Shown piece after piece: positions 44,882-54,050 of a stretch of 64,000 nucleotides of DNA. Position 1 is the stretch's first letter; the number at the start of each line of letters is the position of its first letter. This DNA comes from Shewanella psychrotolerans (GTDB taxonomy: Bacteria; Pseudomonadota; Gammaproteobacteria; Enterobacterales; Shewanellaceae): positions 310,001 to 374,000 of the forward strand of contig NZ_CP080419.1 in assembly GCF_019457595.1 (NCBI RefSeq), given 5' to 3'. The translations under genes and the position numbers were made by a program. Below the pieces are notes generated by a model. That model ran no database searches. It worked only from the letters and a program-made list of their open reading frames with translations, and was not told the DNA's origin.

Positions 44882-46987
44882 TTAACGATTGCGAGAGGTA
44901 CGCAGCACTTCTGGCAGCACTCGAATACGACGCATAACGTTTGCCAGGTGGATTCGGTCAGTAACCGAGATCCGCAAATTAATCAGGAACACACGGCCGT
45001 CGCGCTCTTCGGTACTTAGGTTATGAATGTTGGAACCTTCAGCCGCCACAATCGAGGTGATCTTGGCGAGTGCACCTTGATGGTTCACAATCTCAATTCG
45101 CAAATTGGCTTGGAACTCTATACCTTCGGCATTATCCCAATGCACTGGAATGTATTTATTTGGCTCACCTTGGTAGCCGCGAATATTGGCGCAGCTTTCC
45201 ATGTGTACCACTAAGCCTTTACCTGGACTGACATGAGCGATAACCGCATCGCCTGGAATAGGGCGACAGCAATTAGCAAATGACACCAACATCCCTTCGG
45301 CACCACGGATCGGCATCATATTCGATTCTTTGTGCTCATGAGGCTCGACTCGGTCACCCTTGAGACGCTGAGCAATAACAATGCTCATAGCGTTCCCCAA
45401 ACCGATATCAGCAAGCAGATGATCAAGATCTTTATGCTTAGTGTCTTGCACGACTTTGTCAATTTGCTCTTGGGTAATGTCGCTAATCTTAACATCACCA
45501 AGCGCATGATTTAGCAGACGTTTGCCCAAGATTACTGCGTCGTCTTCTTTAAGACTCTTGAGTAGCTGCCTGATCTTGGATCGTGCTTTACCCGTCACGA
45601 CAAAGTTAAGCCAAGCCGCGTTGGGTCTGGCACCTTTAGCCGTGATGATCTCGATAGTTTGCCCAGAGATTAAGGGTTGGCTTAATGGGTAGGCTTGGCG
45701 GTTAACACGCGCTCCGACACAGGTGTTGCCCACATCGGTATGCACTTCATAGGCAAAGTCCACAGCGGTGGCACCAACAGGGAGTTCGAGAATGCGTCCC
45801 TCTGGTGTAAAGACGTAGATCTCTTCCGGGAACAGTTCGGTCTTGAAGTTTTCAACAAACTCAAATGAGGTGCTGGCGCTCTGTTGCAGCTCAAGCAGGC
45901 TTTGCATCCACTTACGGGCACGAACTTGAGTTGTGGTGCCTTGCTGCTGCGTTCCTGCACCTTTGTAAAGCCAATGAGCGGCAACTCCTTTATCTGCCAT
46001 CTGATCCATATCTTCAGTTCGGATCTGGATCTCAACGGGGACGGCATGTGGACCAAAAAGTGAAGTATGCAGCGATTGGTAGCCGTTGGCTTTTGGAATC
46101 GCGATGTAATCTTTAAATCGCCCTGGACGTGGCTTATATAAGCCATGCATAGCGCCCATGACGCGATAGCAGGTATCGATAGAATCAACAATCACGCGGA
46201 AGGCATAGATATCCATGACTTCTTGAAATTGCAGTTCTTTATTACGCATCTTGTTATAGATAGAGTAGAGATTTTTTTCGCGGCCTTTGACTGTGCCCTT
46301 GATTCCTGCATCTTCTAGGCGGGTTTCAATCGCACCTTCGATACTTTGGATCAGTTCTTTACGATTACCGCGTGCTGCTTTAACGACCTCTTTGAGGACG
46401 CGATAGCGCATGGGATAGTAAGCTTGAAAACCTAAATCTTCGAGTTCAGTCTTAATATTATGAATACCAAGACGGTTGGCGATTGGTGCATAAATCTCTA
46501 GGGTTTCTCTCGCAATACGACGACGCTTATCGGGACGAAGTGCGCCTAAGGTGCGCATATTATGAGTACGATCGGCAAGTTTGATAAGAATGACTCGGAT
46601 ATCTTGAGTCATCGCCATCATCATCTTACGAAAGTTTTCTGCTTGGGCTTCTTTTTTGTCTCTGAACTTAAGTTTGTCCAGTTTTGAAACCCCTTCGACA
46701 AGCTCACCTATAGATTCACCAAATAACTCAGAGAGTTCCTCTTTGGTGACAGGTGTATCTTCGATGGTGTCGTGCAAGAGTGCGGCCATTAGCGTCTCAT
46801 GATCGAGACGCATATCGGCCAGGATGCGGGCTACCGCAACCGGATGGGTAATATAAGGTTCGCCACTGGTGCGCATCTGACCTTCATGGGCATCGCGCGC
46901 AACCTGATAGGCCTGCTTGAGTAATTCTACTTGCGCCGATTCTAAATAACTTGACGCAGACTCCTTGAGACCTTCAAACAGATACAA
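44882..46987 (-). CDS. spoT: bifunctional (p)ppGpp synthetase/hydrolase SpoT
   Basis: A 701-residue RelA/SpoT-family protein of the usual SpoT length. The HD hydrolase core is intact (HDTIED at residues 72-77), followed by the synthetase-like domain, a TGS domain (EEIYVFTPEGRILELPVGAT) near residue 385 and a C-terminal ACT domain. It sets the level of the stringent-response alarmone. The gmk-rpoZ-spoT order and tight spacing to rpoZ (14 bases) match other gammaproteobacteria. Confidence 0.97.
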   Translation of the reverse strand: MYLFEGLKESASSYLESAQVELLKQAYQVARDAHEGQMRTSGEPYITHPVAVARILADMRLDHETLMAALLHDTIEDTPVTKEELSELFGESIGELVEGVSKLDKLKFRDKKEAQAENFRKMMMAMTQDIRVILIKLADRTHNMRTLGALRPDKRRRIARETLEIYAPIANRLGIHNIKTELEDLGFQAYYPMRYRVLKEVVKAARGNRKELIQSIEGAIETRLEDAGIKGTVKGREKNLYSIYNKMRNKELQFQEVMDIYAFRVIVDSIDTCYRVMGAMHGLYKPRPGRFKDYIAIPKANGYQSLHTSLFGPHAVPVEIQIRTEDMDQMADKGVAAHWLYKGAGTQQQGTTTQVRARKWMQSLLELQQSASTSFEFVENFKTELFPEEIYVFTPEGRILELPVGATAVDFAYEVHTDVGNTCVGARVNRQAYPLSQPLISGQTIEIITAKGARPNAAWLNFVVTGKARSKIRQLLKSLKEDDAVILGKRLLNHALGDVKISDITQEQIDKVVQDTKHKDLDHLLADIGLGNAMSIVIAQRLKGDRVEPHEHKESNMMPIRGAEGMLVSFANCCRPIPGDAVIAHVSPGKGLVVHMESCANIRGYQGEPNKYIPVHWDNAEGIEFQANLRIEIVNHQGALAKITSIVAAEGSNIHNLSTEERDGRVFLINLRISVTDRIHLANVMRRIRVLPEVLRTSRNR

Positions 46988-47000
46988 GTGGCTTCACTCC

Positions 47001-47282
47001 TTATAAAATGTTGCGGCCTTCAGCGATGGCAGCAACAGCAGCGATTTCAGCTGCTTCACGTTCGCGGACAGTTTGACGCTCATCGGCATCAAGGGTGTCA
47101 GCGGTGACTAAACCAAGTTCGATTTCGCGAAGAGCGATAACCGTAGGTTTGTCGTTCTCTTCTTCAACCATAGGGTCTTTGCCCTGCACAGCGATTTGGC
47201 GAGCACGACGCGCTGCAACCAGGATCATATCAAAACGGTTGCCGATTTTGTTTACGGCGTCTTCTACAGTTACGCGAGCCAT
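47001..47282 (-). CDS. rpoZ: RNA polymerase omega subunit
   Basis: A 93-residue omega subunit starting [19 protein letters not shown], the conserved N-terminus that binds beta-prime, with [12 protein letters not shown] following. It aids RNA polymerase assembly and is part of the ppGpp site. It lies between gmk and spoT and is probably co-transcribed with them. Confidence 0.97.
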   Translation of the reverse strand: MARVTVEDAVNKIGNRFDMILVAARRARQIAVQGKDPMVEEENDKPTVIALREIELGLVTADTLDADERQTVREREAAEIAAVAAIAEGRNIL

Positions 47283-47341
47283 GTATTGAAACTCCAGTGA
47301 TTATGGGTGAAAAAATGACGCAAAATTGTACACGATGACAG

Positions 47342-47965
47342 TTAATCTGCCAACAGATCATTAAGCATATCATTTTGAGCATGAATTTGACCAGCGCGAG
47401 TGAGGCGTTGGCTGCGAATAATTGCTTTTAAATCGACCTGAGCTTGCTCGAAGTCGTCATTTACTATGATGAAATCATATTCACCATAGTGAGAAATTTC
47501 TGATGTAGCTTGTGCCATACGTCCAGCAATGACTTCCTCGCTGTCTTGACCGCGGCCTGTTAGGCGGCGTTCAAGTTCGGCTTTCGACGGCGGAAGAATA
47601 AATACGCCCACCGCTTCTGGCATCATCTGTTTTACCTGTTGTGCACCTTGCCAATCGATATCAAGAAACACATCGATACCTTTCGCTAGCATGACTTCGA
47701 TGGCTTCGCGAGAAGTACCGTAATAATTACCAAAAACTTCTGCCCACTCAAAAAAGGCTTGTTTTTCAATAAGCGCTTTAAACTCATCAACAGAAACAAA
47801 GTGATAATGCTCGCCGTTAACTTCGCCCACCCGTGGTTGGCGAGTCGTATGCGACACTGATACCTTCATATCGGCGGGTTTATCCTGCAAAATAGCGCTA
47901 AGAAGAGAAGACTTGCCGGCACCACTAGGCGCTGAAATGATAAATAGGTTTCCGCGAGCGGTCAT
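47342..47965 (-). CDS. gmk: guanylate kinase
   Basis: A 207-residue guanylate kinase of the standard length. The P-loop [11 protein letters not shown] lies near residue 11 and [18 protein letters not shown] binds GMP. The ATG at 47965 gives the standard [15 protein letters not shown] start; the upstream in-frame codons do not. It makes GDP from GMP and heads the gmk-rpoZ-spoT group. Confidence 0.96.
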   Translation of the reverse strand: MTARGNLFIISAPSGAGKSSLLSAILQDKPADMKVSVSHTTRQPRVGEVNGEHYHFVSVDEFKALIEKQAFFEWAEVFGNYYGTSREAIEVMLAKGIDVFLDIDWQGAQQVKQMMPEAVGVFILPPSKAELERRLTGRGQDSEEVIAGRMAQATSEISHYGEYDFIIVNDDFEQAQVDLKAIIRSQRLTRAGQIHAQNDMLNDLLAD

Positions 47966-48186
47966 TTGTTTGCTATCCAAAGGCTGATTGGTTTTAGGTA
48001 GCCGCGTATTATACAACCTAGCGGCAATTTTAGGCTAGTGATTTAGCGAACAACAAGTGGTCTAATGTTCATTGAAACGCAGGTTTGTTCGCTTTTGTGT
48101 GGTTTTTAAGTTAGGACTCAGGATGTAAAGCAATTATCTGGGCTAGCAAATTTTTGTATCGAATGATTTTTATGGGACTTGGCGTT

Positions 48187-49311
48187 ATGCAGTTAAATAC
48201 CTTTTTTTGTCGTCGCGGTGTAGATAGTAATCTACGTTTTGGATTAATTAACCTAGCGGGCTTTTTGTTAGTACTGTTCTTCTGTGTGTTGTTCTCTGGG
48301 CAGCCCTACAGCATCTTGGTGGCGCTGTTGGCAGCGGTCATACTGCTTCTCAGTGCCGTACGTCGCGTCAATGGTAAGTTTACTCCGTTGCAGTTTATTC
48401 CCGCTTTAGGCCTGCTGTTATTCAGCGTGGGACTCGTTTATCAATGGCCTATCTTAACAGGCGTGAGTGTGGTGATGTCTGCAATCTCAGTTGTTGTTAT
48501 TGGGTTACGTCCGCTGCCTAGTATGGGAAGTCGTTTCGATGCTTTTGGTTACAGTGGGCCACTTATGGCGACGAGACCGTCTCGCAGACGAGTTGAGCCG
48601 ACATTGGTGTCTGATGGCGAAGTTAGCCTAGAGCCATTCGATGGTGCAGGGCATGAGCAATTTGAGCCGGCTCATAGCGCTGAATCTTCGTTCGAGCCAG
48701 AACGCTCCCATGACGCAGCAATGAATTTAAATGGCTCTTTGACCGAAACGCTTGCTGTTATCGCTTCAGGTATGAGTAAGGCGGTTAGCCCCTTGATTGC
48801 TTTAGCTAAGCGTCATCCAAAGGTTGTAGGGAGCACTTTTGCAGCCTCAATGCTGGTCTTGATAGCTGTGAGTATGCTTTGGCCTGTGGCAGAGAAGGTA
48901 GGTGCAACTGCAGAGCATGAGGTGCCAATCGAGCCCCAATCTGAGGGAAATAGTGATATTAAAACGGCGGAAATGCCCGATGGTTTTAATGTGCTGCTCG
49001 ATGGTGATGTGCTGCAGCTCAGTTGGCTTGGAGAGCGCGGGGAACCCGGGTTAATCTGGTCTTTAGCCACAGCGAAAGGGGACAAAAGTTGTCAAAATCT
49101 GACTTTTAATAATGATGCCAAATATCGCCCAATAGAGGTTCGATTGACTGCCACTACCGCAACGGTAGCGCGTTTTTCGCCACTGGATACGCGCGCGATT
49201 GTTAATGATATTGCGATGCGAGGTAGTCTTAAATTGTGTGGCTATCAATTTAGCCTCAAGGGCAGTCAGGCTGCGTTGGCTAAGGAGCCCGCATTTCGTC
49301 CTTACCTCTAA
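48187..49311 (+). CDS. multispan membrane protein of unknown function
   Basis: A protein of about 374 residues. The N-terminal 110 residues hold three to four membrane segments (LINLAGFLLVLFFCVLF and IPALGLLLFSVGLVYQW among them). A Glu/Ser-rich linker follows, then another membrane helix near residue 225 (STFAASMLVLIAVSMLW), and a C-terminal periplasmic-type domain. Two cysteines in that domain could pair. Several starts are possible; I prefer the ATG at 48187, with low certainty. I do not recognise a family and infer no role. It is divergent from gmk. Confidence 0.6.
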   Translation: MQLNTFFCRRGVDSNLRFGLINLAGFLLVLFFCVLFSGQPYSILVALLAAVILLLSAVRRVNGKFTPLQFIPALGLLLFSVGLVYQWPILTGVSVVMSAISVVVIGLRPLPSMGSRFDAFGYSGPLMATRPSRRRVEPTLVSDGEVSLEPFDGAGHEQFEPAHSAESSFEPERSHDAAMNLNGSLTETLAVIASGMSKAVSPLIALAKRHPKVVGSTFAASMLVLIAVSMLWPVAEKVGATAEHEVPIEPQSEGNSDIKTAEMPDGFNVLLDGDVLQLSWLGERGEPGLIWSLATAKGDKSCQNLTFNNDAKYRPIEVRLTATTATVARFSPLDTRAIVNDIAMRGSLKLCGYQFSLKGSQAALAKEPAFRPYL

Positions 49312-49465
49312 TGGTGGAAACTTGGTCGTGAGAGTTTAGAAATAGTATAGAGATAGTTTAGGGATGAGTTAGAACTGGTGTTAATTGTGTTAACTCATTA
49401 GACTCGTTTGTCGGTATTTGTATGGGTAATCATGGGTTACCCTGTGAGTCAGTTTGGTTGTAACT

Positions 49466-50392
49466 ATGTCTTTAGTGTTCTCCTTAGAAGAACCGTCGCT
49501 TACTTTAGTGATAATGGCGGCTGGTCTCGGTAGTCGTTTTGGCGGTGATAAGCAGCTGGCGGGATTGGGGCCTCATGGCGAAACTATGCTCGAACTTTCT
49601 ATAGCGAGCGCCATAAAATCTGGTTTTTCCGCTGCGGTGATCGTGACAAGAACAGAGCTGATTGAACCATTAAATCGCTTACTCAAGCACTTACCAGAAG
49701 ATTTTAGGCTGAGCTTTTGTGTGCAGCACAAGCTAGATCTTCCCCTCGAATGTTTAGCCTTAGTTGGTGATGCAAGTTATCGCACTAAGCCTTGGGGGAC
49801 TGCCCATGCGTTATGGGCAGCAAGAGATTTAGTCGATGGCCCTATGGCTGTGATAAATGCTGACGATTACTATGGTGATAGGGCATTTCAGTTGTTGGCC
49901 GACGGATTTCGGCGTGATAGCGATGGCTGGCAGATGGTCGCTTATTGCTTAGCTGAAACCTTGTCTGATAATGGCGGTGTTAACCGTGGCATATGTCAGA
50001 CCAAGGGGCATTATTTAACTTCGGTTGTAGAGTGGCTTGATATTAAATGGCACGGCGAAAGGGTGATTGGTCGCAATGACGTTGGCGAGGCGACGCTGGA
50101 TCCCGCAAGTTTAGTCTCTATGACCTGCTGGGGATTTACGCTAGATATATTTACCGTACTCGCGCAGGCGTTAACCAAATTTGTTAAGGTAAGCGGTCAA
50201 CTGCCTAGCAGTGAATGCTATTTACCTGCGGTAGTACAAAGTTGTCTAGCATCAGCAGATGTCGAGACAACACAAGCGCCTATGGGTAAGGCGGTTTATG
50301 TCAACACCACGGATGAATCATGGTTAGGTGTGACCTATCCACAAGATACTGTGTGGGTAAAACAAAAATTAATGGAGTTATTGGGTGATTGA
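49466..50392 (+). CDS. sugar-1-phosphate nucleotidyltransferase
   Basis: A 308-residue nucleotidyltransferase of the GT-A type. VIMAAGLGSRFGGDKQLAGL holds the GxGxR...K nucleotide-binding motif and AVINADDYYGDRAF the metal-binding aspartates. It probably makes an NDP-sugar from a sugar 1-phosphate and NTP. Its stop overlaps the GTG of the following kinase-like gene by eight bases, so the pair is probably a kinase-plus-pyrophosphorylase salvage module. Neither the sugar nor the nucleotide can be read from the sequence. Confidence 0.83.
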   Translation: MSLVFSLEEPSLTLVIMAAGLGSRFGGDKQLAGLGPHGETMLELSIASAIKSGFSAAVIVTRTELIEPLNRLLKHLPEDFRLSFCVQHKLDLPLECLALVGDASYRTKPWGTAHALWAARDLVDGPMAVINADDYYGDRAFQLLADGFRRDSDGWQMVAYCLAETLSDNGGVNRGICQTKGHYLTSVVEWLDIKWHGERVIGRNDVGEATLDPASLVSMTCWGFTLDIFTVLAQALTKFVKVSGQLPSSECYLPAVVQSCLASADVETTQAPMGKAVYVNTTDESWLGVTYPQDTVWVKQKLMELLGD

Positions 50393-51446
50393 GATTATTC
50401 GGCAGCAGGTGTTGCCACGCTTTGGCATCGCAAATTCAGCCAAGGTGACTCCCCTTGGGAATGGCCATATTAATGATACCTTCTTAGTGCGTTGGCAAAG
50501 TGGTGAGCTGGTATTACAGCGTATTAATACTGAGGTATTTAAAACACCCGATGCGTTAGTGAATAACGCTGAAAAAATTGCCCGGCATCTGCACAAAAAA
50601 GTGGCTCAAGGAGAATATCAACTTAGTGTCGTCGAGCCTATCTCTACCTTAGATAATGCACTGGCACTCAATTTAGGCACGCAAGGTTACTGGCGAGCCA
50701 TCAATTATCTGCCCTACAGTCACAGCATTGAAGTCGTGACCAATGAGCATGAGGCGGAATCTGCCGCAAAGGCATTTGGGCATTTCTCTTGTGCATTGAG
50801 CGACTTGGATGCAACGGATTTAGAGGATTCGATCCCACAGTTTCACTATCTTCCTGGGCGTATTGAACAGCTAAAAGCTGCCGCCTCCAAAGATGCCGTA
50901 GGTCGTCTATTTGATTGCAAAACTTGGGTCGACTTTGCCTTATCGCAGTTAGATTTAATGCTAGAGCTTGAACAAGCCTCAACTAAGTTGCCATTGCGGA
51001 TCTGCCATAATGACACCAAAATCAATAACATGCTTTATGATAAGCGTGATATGAGTAGCCTAGCTATTATCGATTTAGATACCTGTATGAAAGGGCATCT
51101 AATGTATGATTTTGGCGACATGGTACGCACCTTTACCTCGCCGGAAGAGGAAGACTCTACCAACTTAGATAAGGTTGAAGTGCGCGAGTCGATATTTGCC
51201 GCAATTTGCCGTGGTTACTTAGGTGAACTAGGTGATGTGCTAACCTCTGATGAGAAGCAAAGTCTTTGGCTTGGCGCACGAGTGATCTGCTTGATGATCG
51301 GTGTACGCTTTCTGACAGACCATTTAAATGGCGATGTCTATTTTCATGTACATCATGAAAACCATAATCTACAACGAGCGGTTAATCAGTTTACCTTGTA
51401 TCAAAGCCTTTTAGCGCAGCAAGATAACCTAAAGAAATATCTTTAA
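50385..51446 (+). CDS. phosphotransferase-fold sugar kinase (NahK-like)
   Basis: A 353-residue protein of the aminoglycoside-phosphotransferase fold. ICHNDTKINNML near residue 205 is the Brenner catalytic motif (HNDxxxxN), and IIDLDTCMKGHLMYDFGDM holds the metal-binding aspartate. The overall layout resembles N-acetylhexosamine 1-kinase (NahK) and the amino-sugar kinase AmgK, which phosphorylate the anomeric hydroxyl. With the nucleotidyltransferase in front it could convert a free amino sugar to an NDP-sugar in two steps. The exact sugar is unknown. Confidence 0.82.
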   Translation: MIEIIRQQVLPRFGIANSAKVTPLGNGHINDTFLVRWQSGELVLQRINTEVFKTPDALVNNAEKIARHLHKKVAQGEYQLSVVEPISTLDNALALNLGTQGYWRAINYLPYSHSIEVVTNEHEAESAAKAFGHFSCALSDLDATDLEDSIPQFHYLPGRIEQLKAAASKDAVGRLFDCKTWVDFALSQLDLMLELEQASTKLPLRICHNDTKINNMLYDKRDMSSLAIIDLDTCMKGHLMYDFGDMVRTFTSPEEEDSTNLDKVEVRESIFAAICRGYLGELGDVLTSDEKQSLWLGARVICLMIGVRFLTDHLNGDVYFHVHHENHNLQRAVNQFTLYQSLLAQQDNLKKYL

Positions 51447-51458
51447 GCGTCACTATTA

Positions 51459-51478
51459 GAGGAGGGATTTCCCTCCTC
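51459..51478 (+). terminator. hairpin terminator after the kinase gene
   Basis: A perfect eight-base stem GAGGAGGG/CCCTCCTC with an ATTT loop lies 13 bases past the stop codon. The following T-run is weak (GTTCATCTT). Confidence 0.65.
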
Positions 51479-51629
51479 GTTCATCTTATTAAGTTTGCTT
51501 GTTTCAATCTAATTTTTGCTTCTGTGACATGAACTCTTTGCGTGAGATCAAACTCAGCATAGCTATCGCTATCAAAGCCTTGCATTAGCCCTTACACTGC
51601 AATTAGCTCCCTGACCTTAGGTAATATTA

Positions 51630-52916
51630 ATGGCCCCCATTATCTGTAATAGTGCTTTAGAAGCGGTATCGTTAATTGAAAGTGGCGAAACCTTGTGGAC
51701 TCACTCCATGGGGGCGACACCTAAGCTGTTGCTCGATGCGCTCGCTGAGCATGCCTTAACGATTCAAGACTTAACCCTGTTACAGCTGCATACTGAATGC
51801 GCCGAATCACTTAGCGATCCACGCTTGAAAGGCCACATTCGTCACCGTTGTTTCTTCGGTGGCTTACCGACGCGATTATTATTGCAACAGGGCGATGCCG
51901 ACTATGTGCCGATATTCCTCTCTGAGGTGCCCAAGCTTTTTCGTTCTGGCGAGCAGCCCATAGATACTGCTATCGTCCAAGTTTCTCCACCGGATAAACA
52001 TGGTATCTGCTCATTAGGGATCTCGGTTGAGGCCACCTTAGCCGCCTGTCAGATGGCGAAAAAGATCATCGCTCACATCAACCCTATGATGCCGCGTACT
52101 CATGGTGATGGATTCATTCACTATAATAAATTTGCTGCTGTGTATGAGCAGAGTATGCCGTTGCCACAACATCCACTCGCTGCCAGCGATGTTACTAGCC
52201 TAGCGATAGGTCAAAATGTGGCTAAGTTAGTCTGTGATGGCGACTGTTTGCAGATGGGCATTGGTGCGATCCCTGATGCGGTACTCTCTTGTCTAACAGA
52301 GCATAAAGATCTTGGTATTCATACTGAGCTGTTTTCCGATGGCGTGCTGAATCTGGTCGAGCTTGGGGTGATTAACAATAGTCGTAAAAAAGTGCATCCA
52401 GGTAAATTGGTCACAGGGTTTGCGCTCGGAAGTCAGCGGCTTTATGACTATGTTGATGACAACCCATCGGTGATCTTTATGGATATTGAGCAGGTCAATG
52501 ACACTTCTATTATCCGTAAGAACCCCAATGTGATGGCAATAAACTCGGCGCTGCAAGTGGATATATCCGGGCAGATCTGTGCCGACTCGCTTGGTACTCG
52601 TATCTATTCAGGTGTCGGTGGTCAAATGGACTTTATTCGCGGCGCAGGCCTCTCTGAAGGTGGCCGCTCGGTGATCGCACTGCCAAGTACCGCTGCGCGA
52701 GGAAGTGTCTCACGTATCACCACAGTGCTGTCACCCGGTGCAGGCGTGGTCACTACCAGAGCCCACGTTCATTATATCGTCACCGAATATGGTATCGCTA
52801 ACCTGCGGGGTAAATCACTGCGCGAGCGTGCCCGCGCGTTAATCGACATCGCGCATCCCGATTTCAGAGAGCAGCTCTGCCAAGAAACTTTCGATATGTG
52901 GGGATTAAGCGTTTAG
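51630..52916 (+). CDS. acetyl-CoA hydrolase/CoA-transferase family protein
   Basis: A 428-residue Cat1/Cat2-type CoA-transferase of full length. HTELFSDGV near residue 232 holds the catalytic glutamate that carries the CoA thioester, and IYSGVGGQMDF and VTEYGIANLRGKS are conserved C-terminal blocks. Related enzymes use acetate, succinate or 4-hydroxybutyrate as the acid; the substrate cannot be told here. It is monocistronic. The last 20 codons recur, damaged, at 53787-53864. Confidence 0.88.
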   Translation: MAPIICNSALEAVSLIESGETLWTHSMGATPKLLLDALAEHALTIQDLTLLQLHTECAESLSDPRLKGHIRHRCFFGGLPTRLLLQQGDADYVPIFLSEVPKLFRSGEQPIDTAIVQVSPPDKHGICSLGISVEATLAACQMAKKIIAHINPMMPRTHGDGFIHYNKFAAVYEQSMPLPQHPLAASDVTSLAIGQNVAKLVCDGDCLQMGIGAIPDAVLSCLTEHKDLGIHTELFSDGVLNLVELGVINNSRKKVHPGKLVTGFALGSQRLYDYVDDNPSVIFMDIEQVNDTSIIRKNPNVMAINSALQVDISGQICADSLGTRIYSGVGGQMDFIRGAGLSEGGRSVIALPSTAARGSVSRITTVLSPGAGVVTTRAHVHYIVTEYGIANLRGKSLRERARALIDIAHPDFREQLCQETFDMWGLSV

Positions 52917-52937
52917 CCTGCTTTCCTTTAACGAATA

Positions 52938-52970
52938 AAGCCCCTGGTCGATACATCAACTAGGGGCTTT
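52938..52970 (+). terminator. terminator after the CoA-transferase gene
   Basis: The stem AAAGCCCCT/AGGGGCTTT with a 15-base loop is followed by TACTTTTCTTTTG. It lies about 20 bases past the stop codon. Confidence 0.8.
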
Positions 52971-53005
52971 TACTTTTCTTTTGTTGAGCGCGTTAAGTGT
53001 CAGGT

Positions 53006-53611
53006 CTATGGCTGTTTCGGCTTGCTCATCATCATGTTGGACGCGATGGCAAATAGGCAATAGCCTGTGAAAAACCAGAAGCCGATTTCTAGTTGGGCGT
53101 GCATCACTATTAATTCACCCATCTGACCTTTGGCGTTACCAGCGAGGTAACTGACAATGATGGCGACCACAAATACATCAGCCATGCTCCATTTGCCTAT
53201 GGCGTCGATAATGCGCGTTAGCATTGTCGCCGTGCTGCCCTTAGCGAAAATCAGAACGGCTTGCGCCAGTAGCTTGAGGGTAGGAATAATGACAGAGAAG
53301 GTGACAATTAAGAGCCCTACCAGCAGGTTACCACTTTGCATCAGGTCTTGCACTGTTCCCAGTATACTGCGGTGCTTGTGATAAATTTCCACCTGGCCCT
53401 CCAGCTGGTTAAAGCCGAGGAAGGCTGATAGCGAGCCGAGCAGACCGCGTGTTTCACTATCTTCCGTCATTAACTCTATGCTGGTCTGGGCAAATTGGGA
53501 TTTGTCTGCGTGGCCATCCAAACTTAACATCGGCAGGCTGACACCGGGTATAAGTAGTGCCAAGGCGATGAGAATAACGAGTAACTGTAGCCATTTACTC
53601 CGTTGTGACAT
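53006..53611 (-). CDS. PqiA-like inner-membrane protein
   Basis: A 201-residue membrane protein with about four helices. The KWSMADVFVVAIIVSYLAG segment is the PqiA/YebS signature, and one PqiA domain is present (E. coli PqiA has two). Larger PqiA proteins act with the MCE protein PqiB in lipid transport across the envelope, but no PqiB gene is near. Function in this setting is unknown. Confidence 0.85.
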   Translation of the reverse strand: MSQRSKWLQLLVILIALALLIPGVSLPMLSLDGHADKSQFAQTSIELMTEDSETRGLLGSLSAFLGFNQLEGQVEIYHKHRSILGTVQDLMQSGNLLVGLLIVTFSVIIPTLKLLAQAVLIFAKGSTATMLTRIIDAIGKWSMADVFVVAIIVSYLAGNAKGQMGELIVMHAQLEIGFWFFTGYCLFAIASNMMMSKPKQP

Positions 53612-53786
53612 GATTGCTCCATTTTCTATGCTGCCAGTGGGTTAGCGTTGGGGATCGGTTATAAGTTCTTTGCAATGAACGCTGGCTGAATATCGCCTCT
53701 CACCTAAGAGGTATTTTTTACCATGCCAGGCGTTACCTTTAAAGTCTGGCTACTGCAAATGCCGTTTGCTTGAGGTCATCTGGAGA

Positions 53787-53864
53787 CTGATTGACATGGC
53801 CTATCCTAACTTTAGAGAGCACCTCTGCCAAGAGACCGTCGATATATGGTGACTCACCGTTTAG
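53787..53864 (+). pseudogene. remnant of a second CoA-transferase gene (3' end only)
   Basis: Translated in frame, this piece reads RLIDMAYPNFREHL, then CQETVDIW, against RALIDIAHPDFREQL and CQETFDMW at the C-terminus of the gene at 51630. A TGA replaces the glycine codon after the tryptophan, and the original-type stop GTTTAG follows four codons later. Only about 25 codons survive and homology stops abruptly at the 5' end. It must be the stub of a diverged paralogue, cut by deletion or by an insertion event. It marks the boundary with the accessory region. Confidence 0.8.
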
Positions 53865-53887
53865 CTTTACAGCATCTCAACACGAAA

Positions 53888-53910
53888 AAAGCCTCAACTT
53901 GAGGCTTTTA
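53888..53910 (+). terminator. terminator behind the CoA-transferase remnant
   Basis: The stem AAAGCCTCAA/TTGAGGCTTT with a minimal loop is followed by a short T-run and preceded by AAAAAA. It is probably the original terminator of the lost paralogue gene. Confidence 0.7.
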
Positions 53911-54050
53911 GCTAAGAGTGGATGGCTTATTCCACGTTCTGGATCTGAATATGGCAATCATATAAAAATTACACTGCAAACAGTTACTTACATTGCGGTG
54001 TTGTTTGATTGTTGATTCATACCCACCATTTCACCCACCATGAATGGTGT
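53911..54050. other. short intergenic region at the accessory-region boundary
   Basis: About 140 bases. A CACCATT...AATGGTG inverted repeat with two ACCCACCAT copies lies at 54020-54045, just beyond the end of the RHH gene. It might be a terminator or an element end. No attachment site can be proven without the other boundary. Confidence 0.35.

Noticed and set aside
53791..54015. 74-codon plus-strand frame over the CoA-transferase remnant
   Set aside because: It is in a different frame from the remnant and starts with TTG; it exists only because the remnant has few stops.
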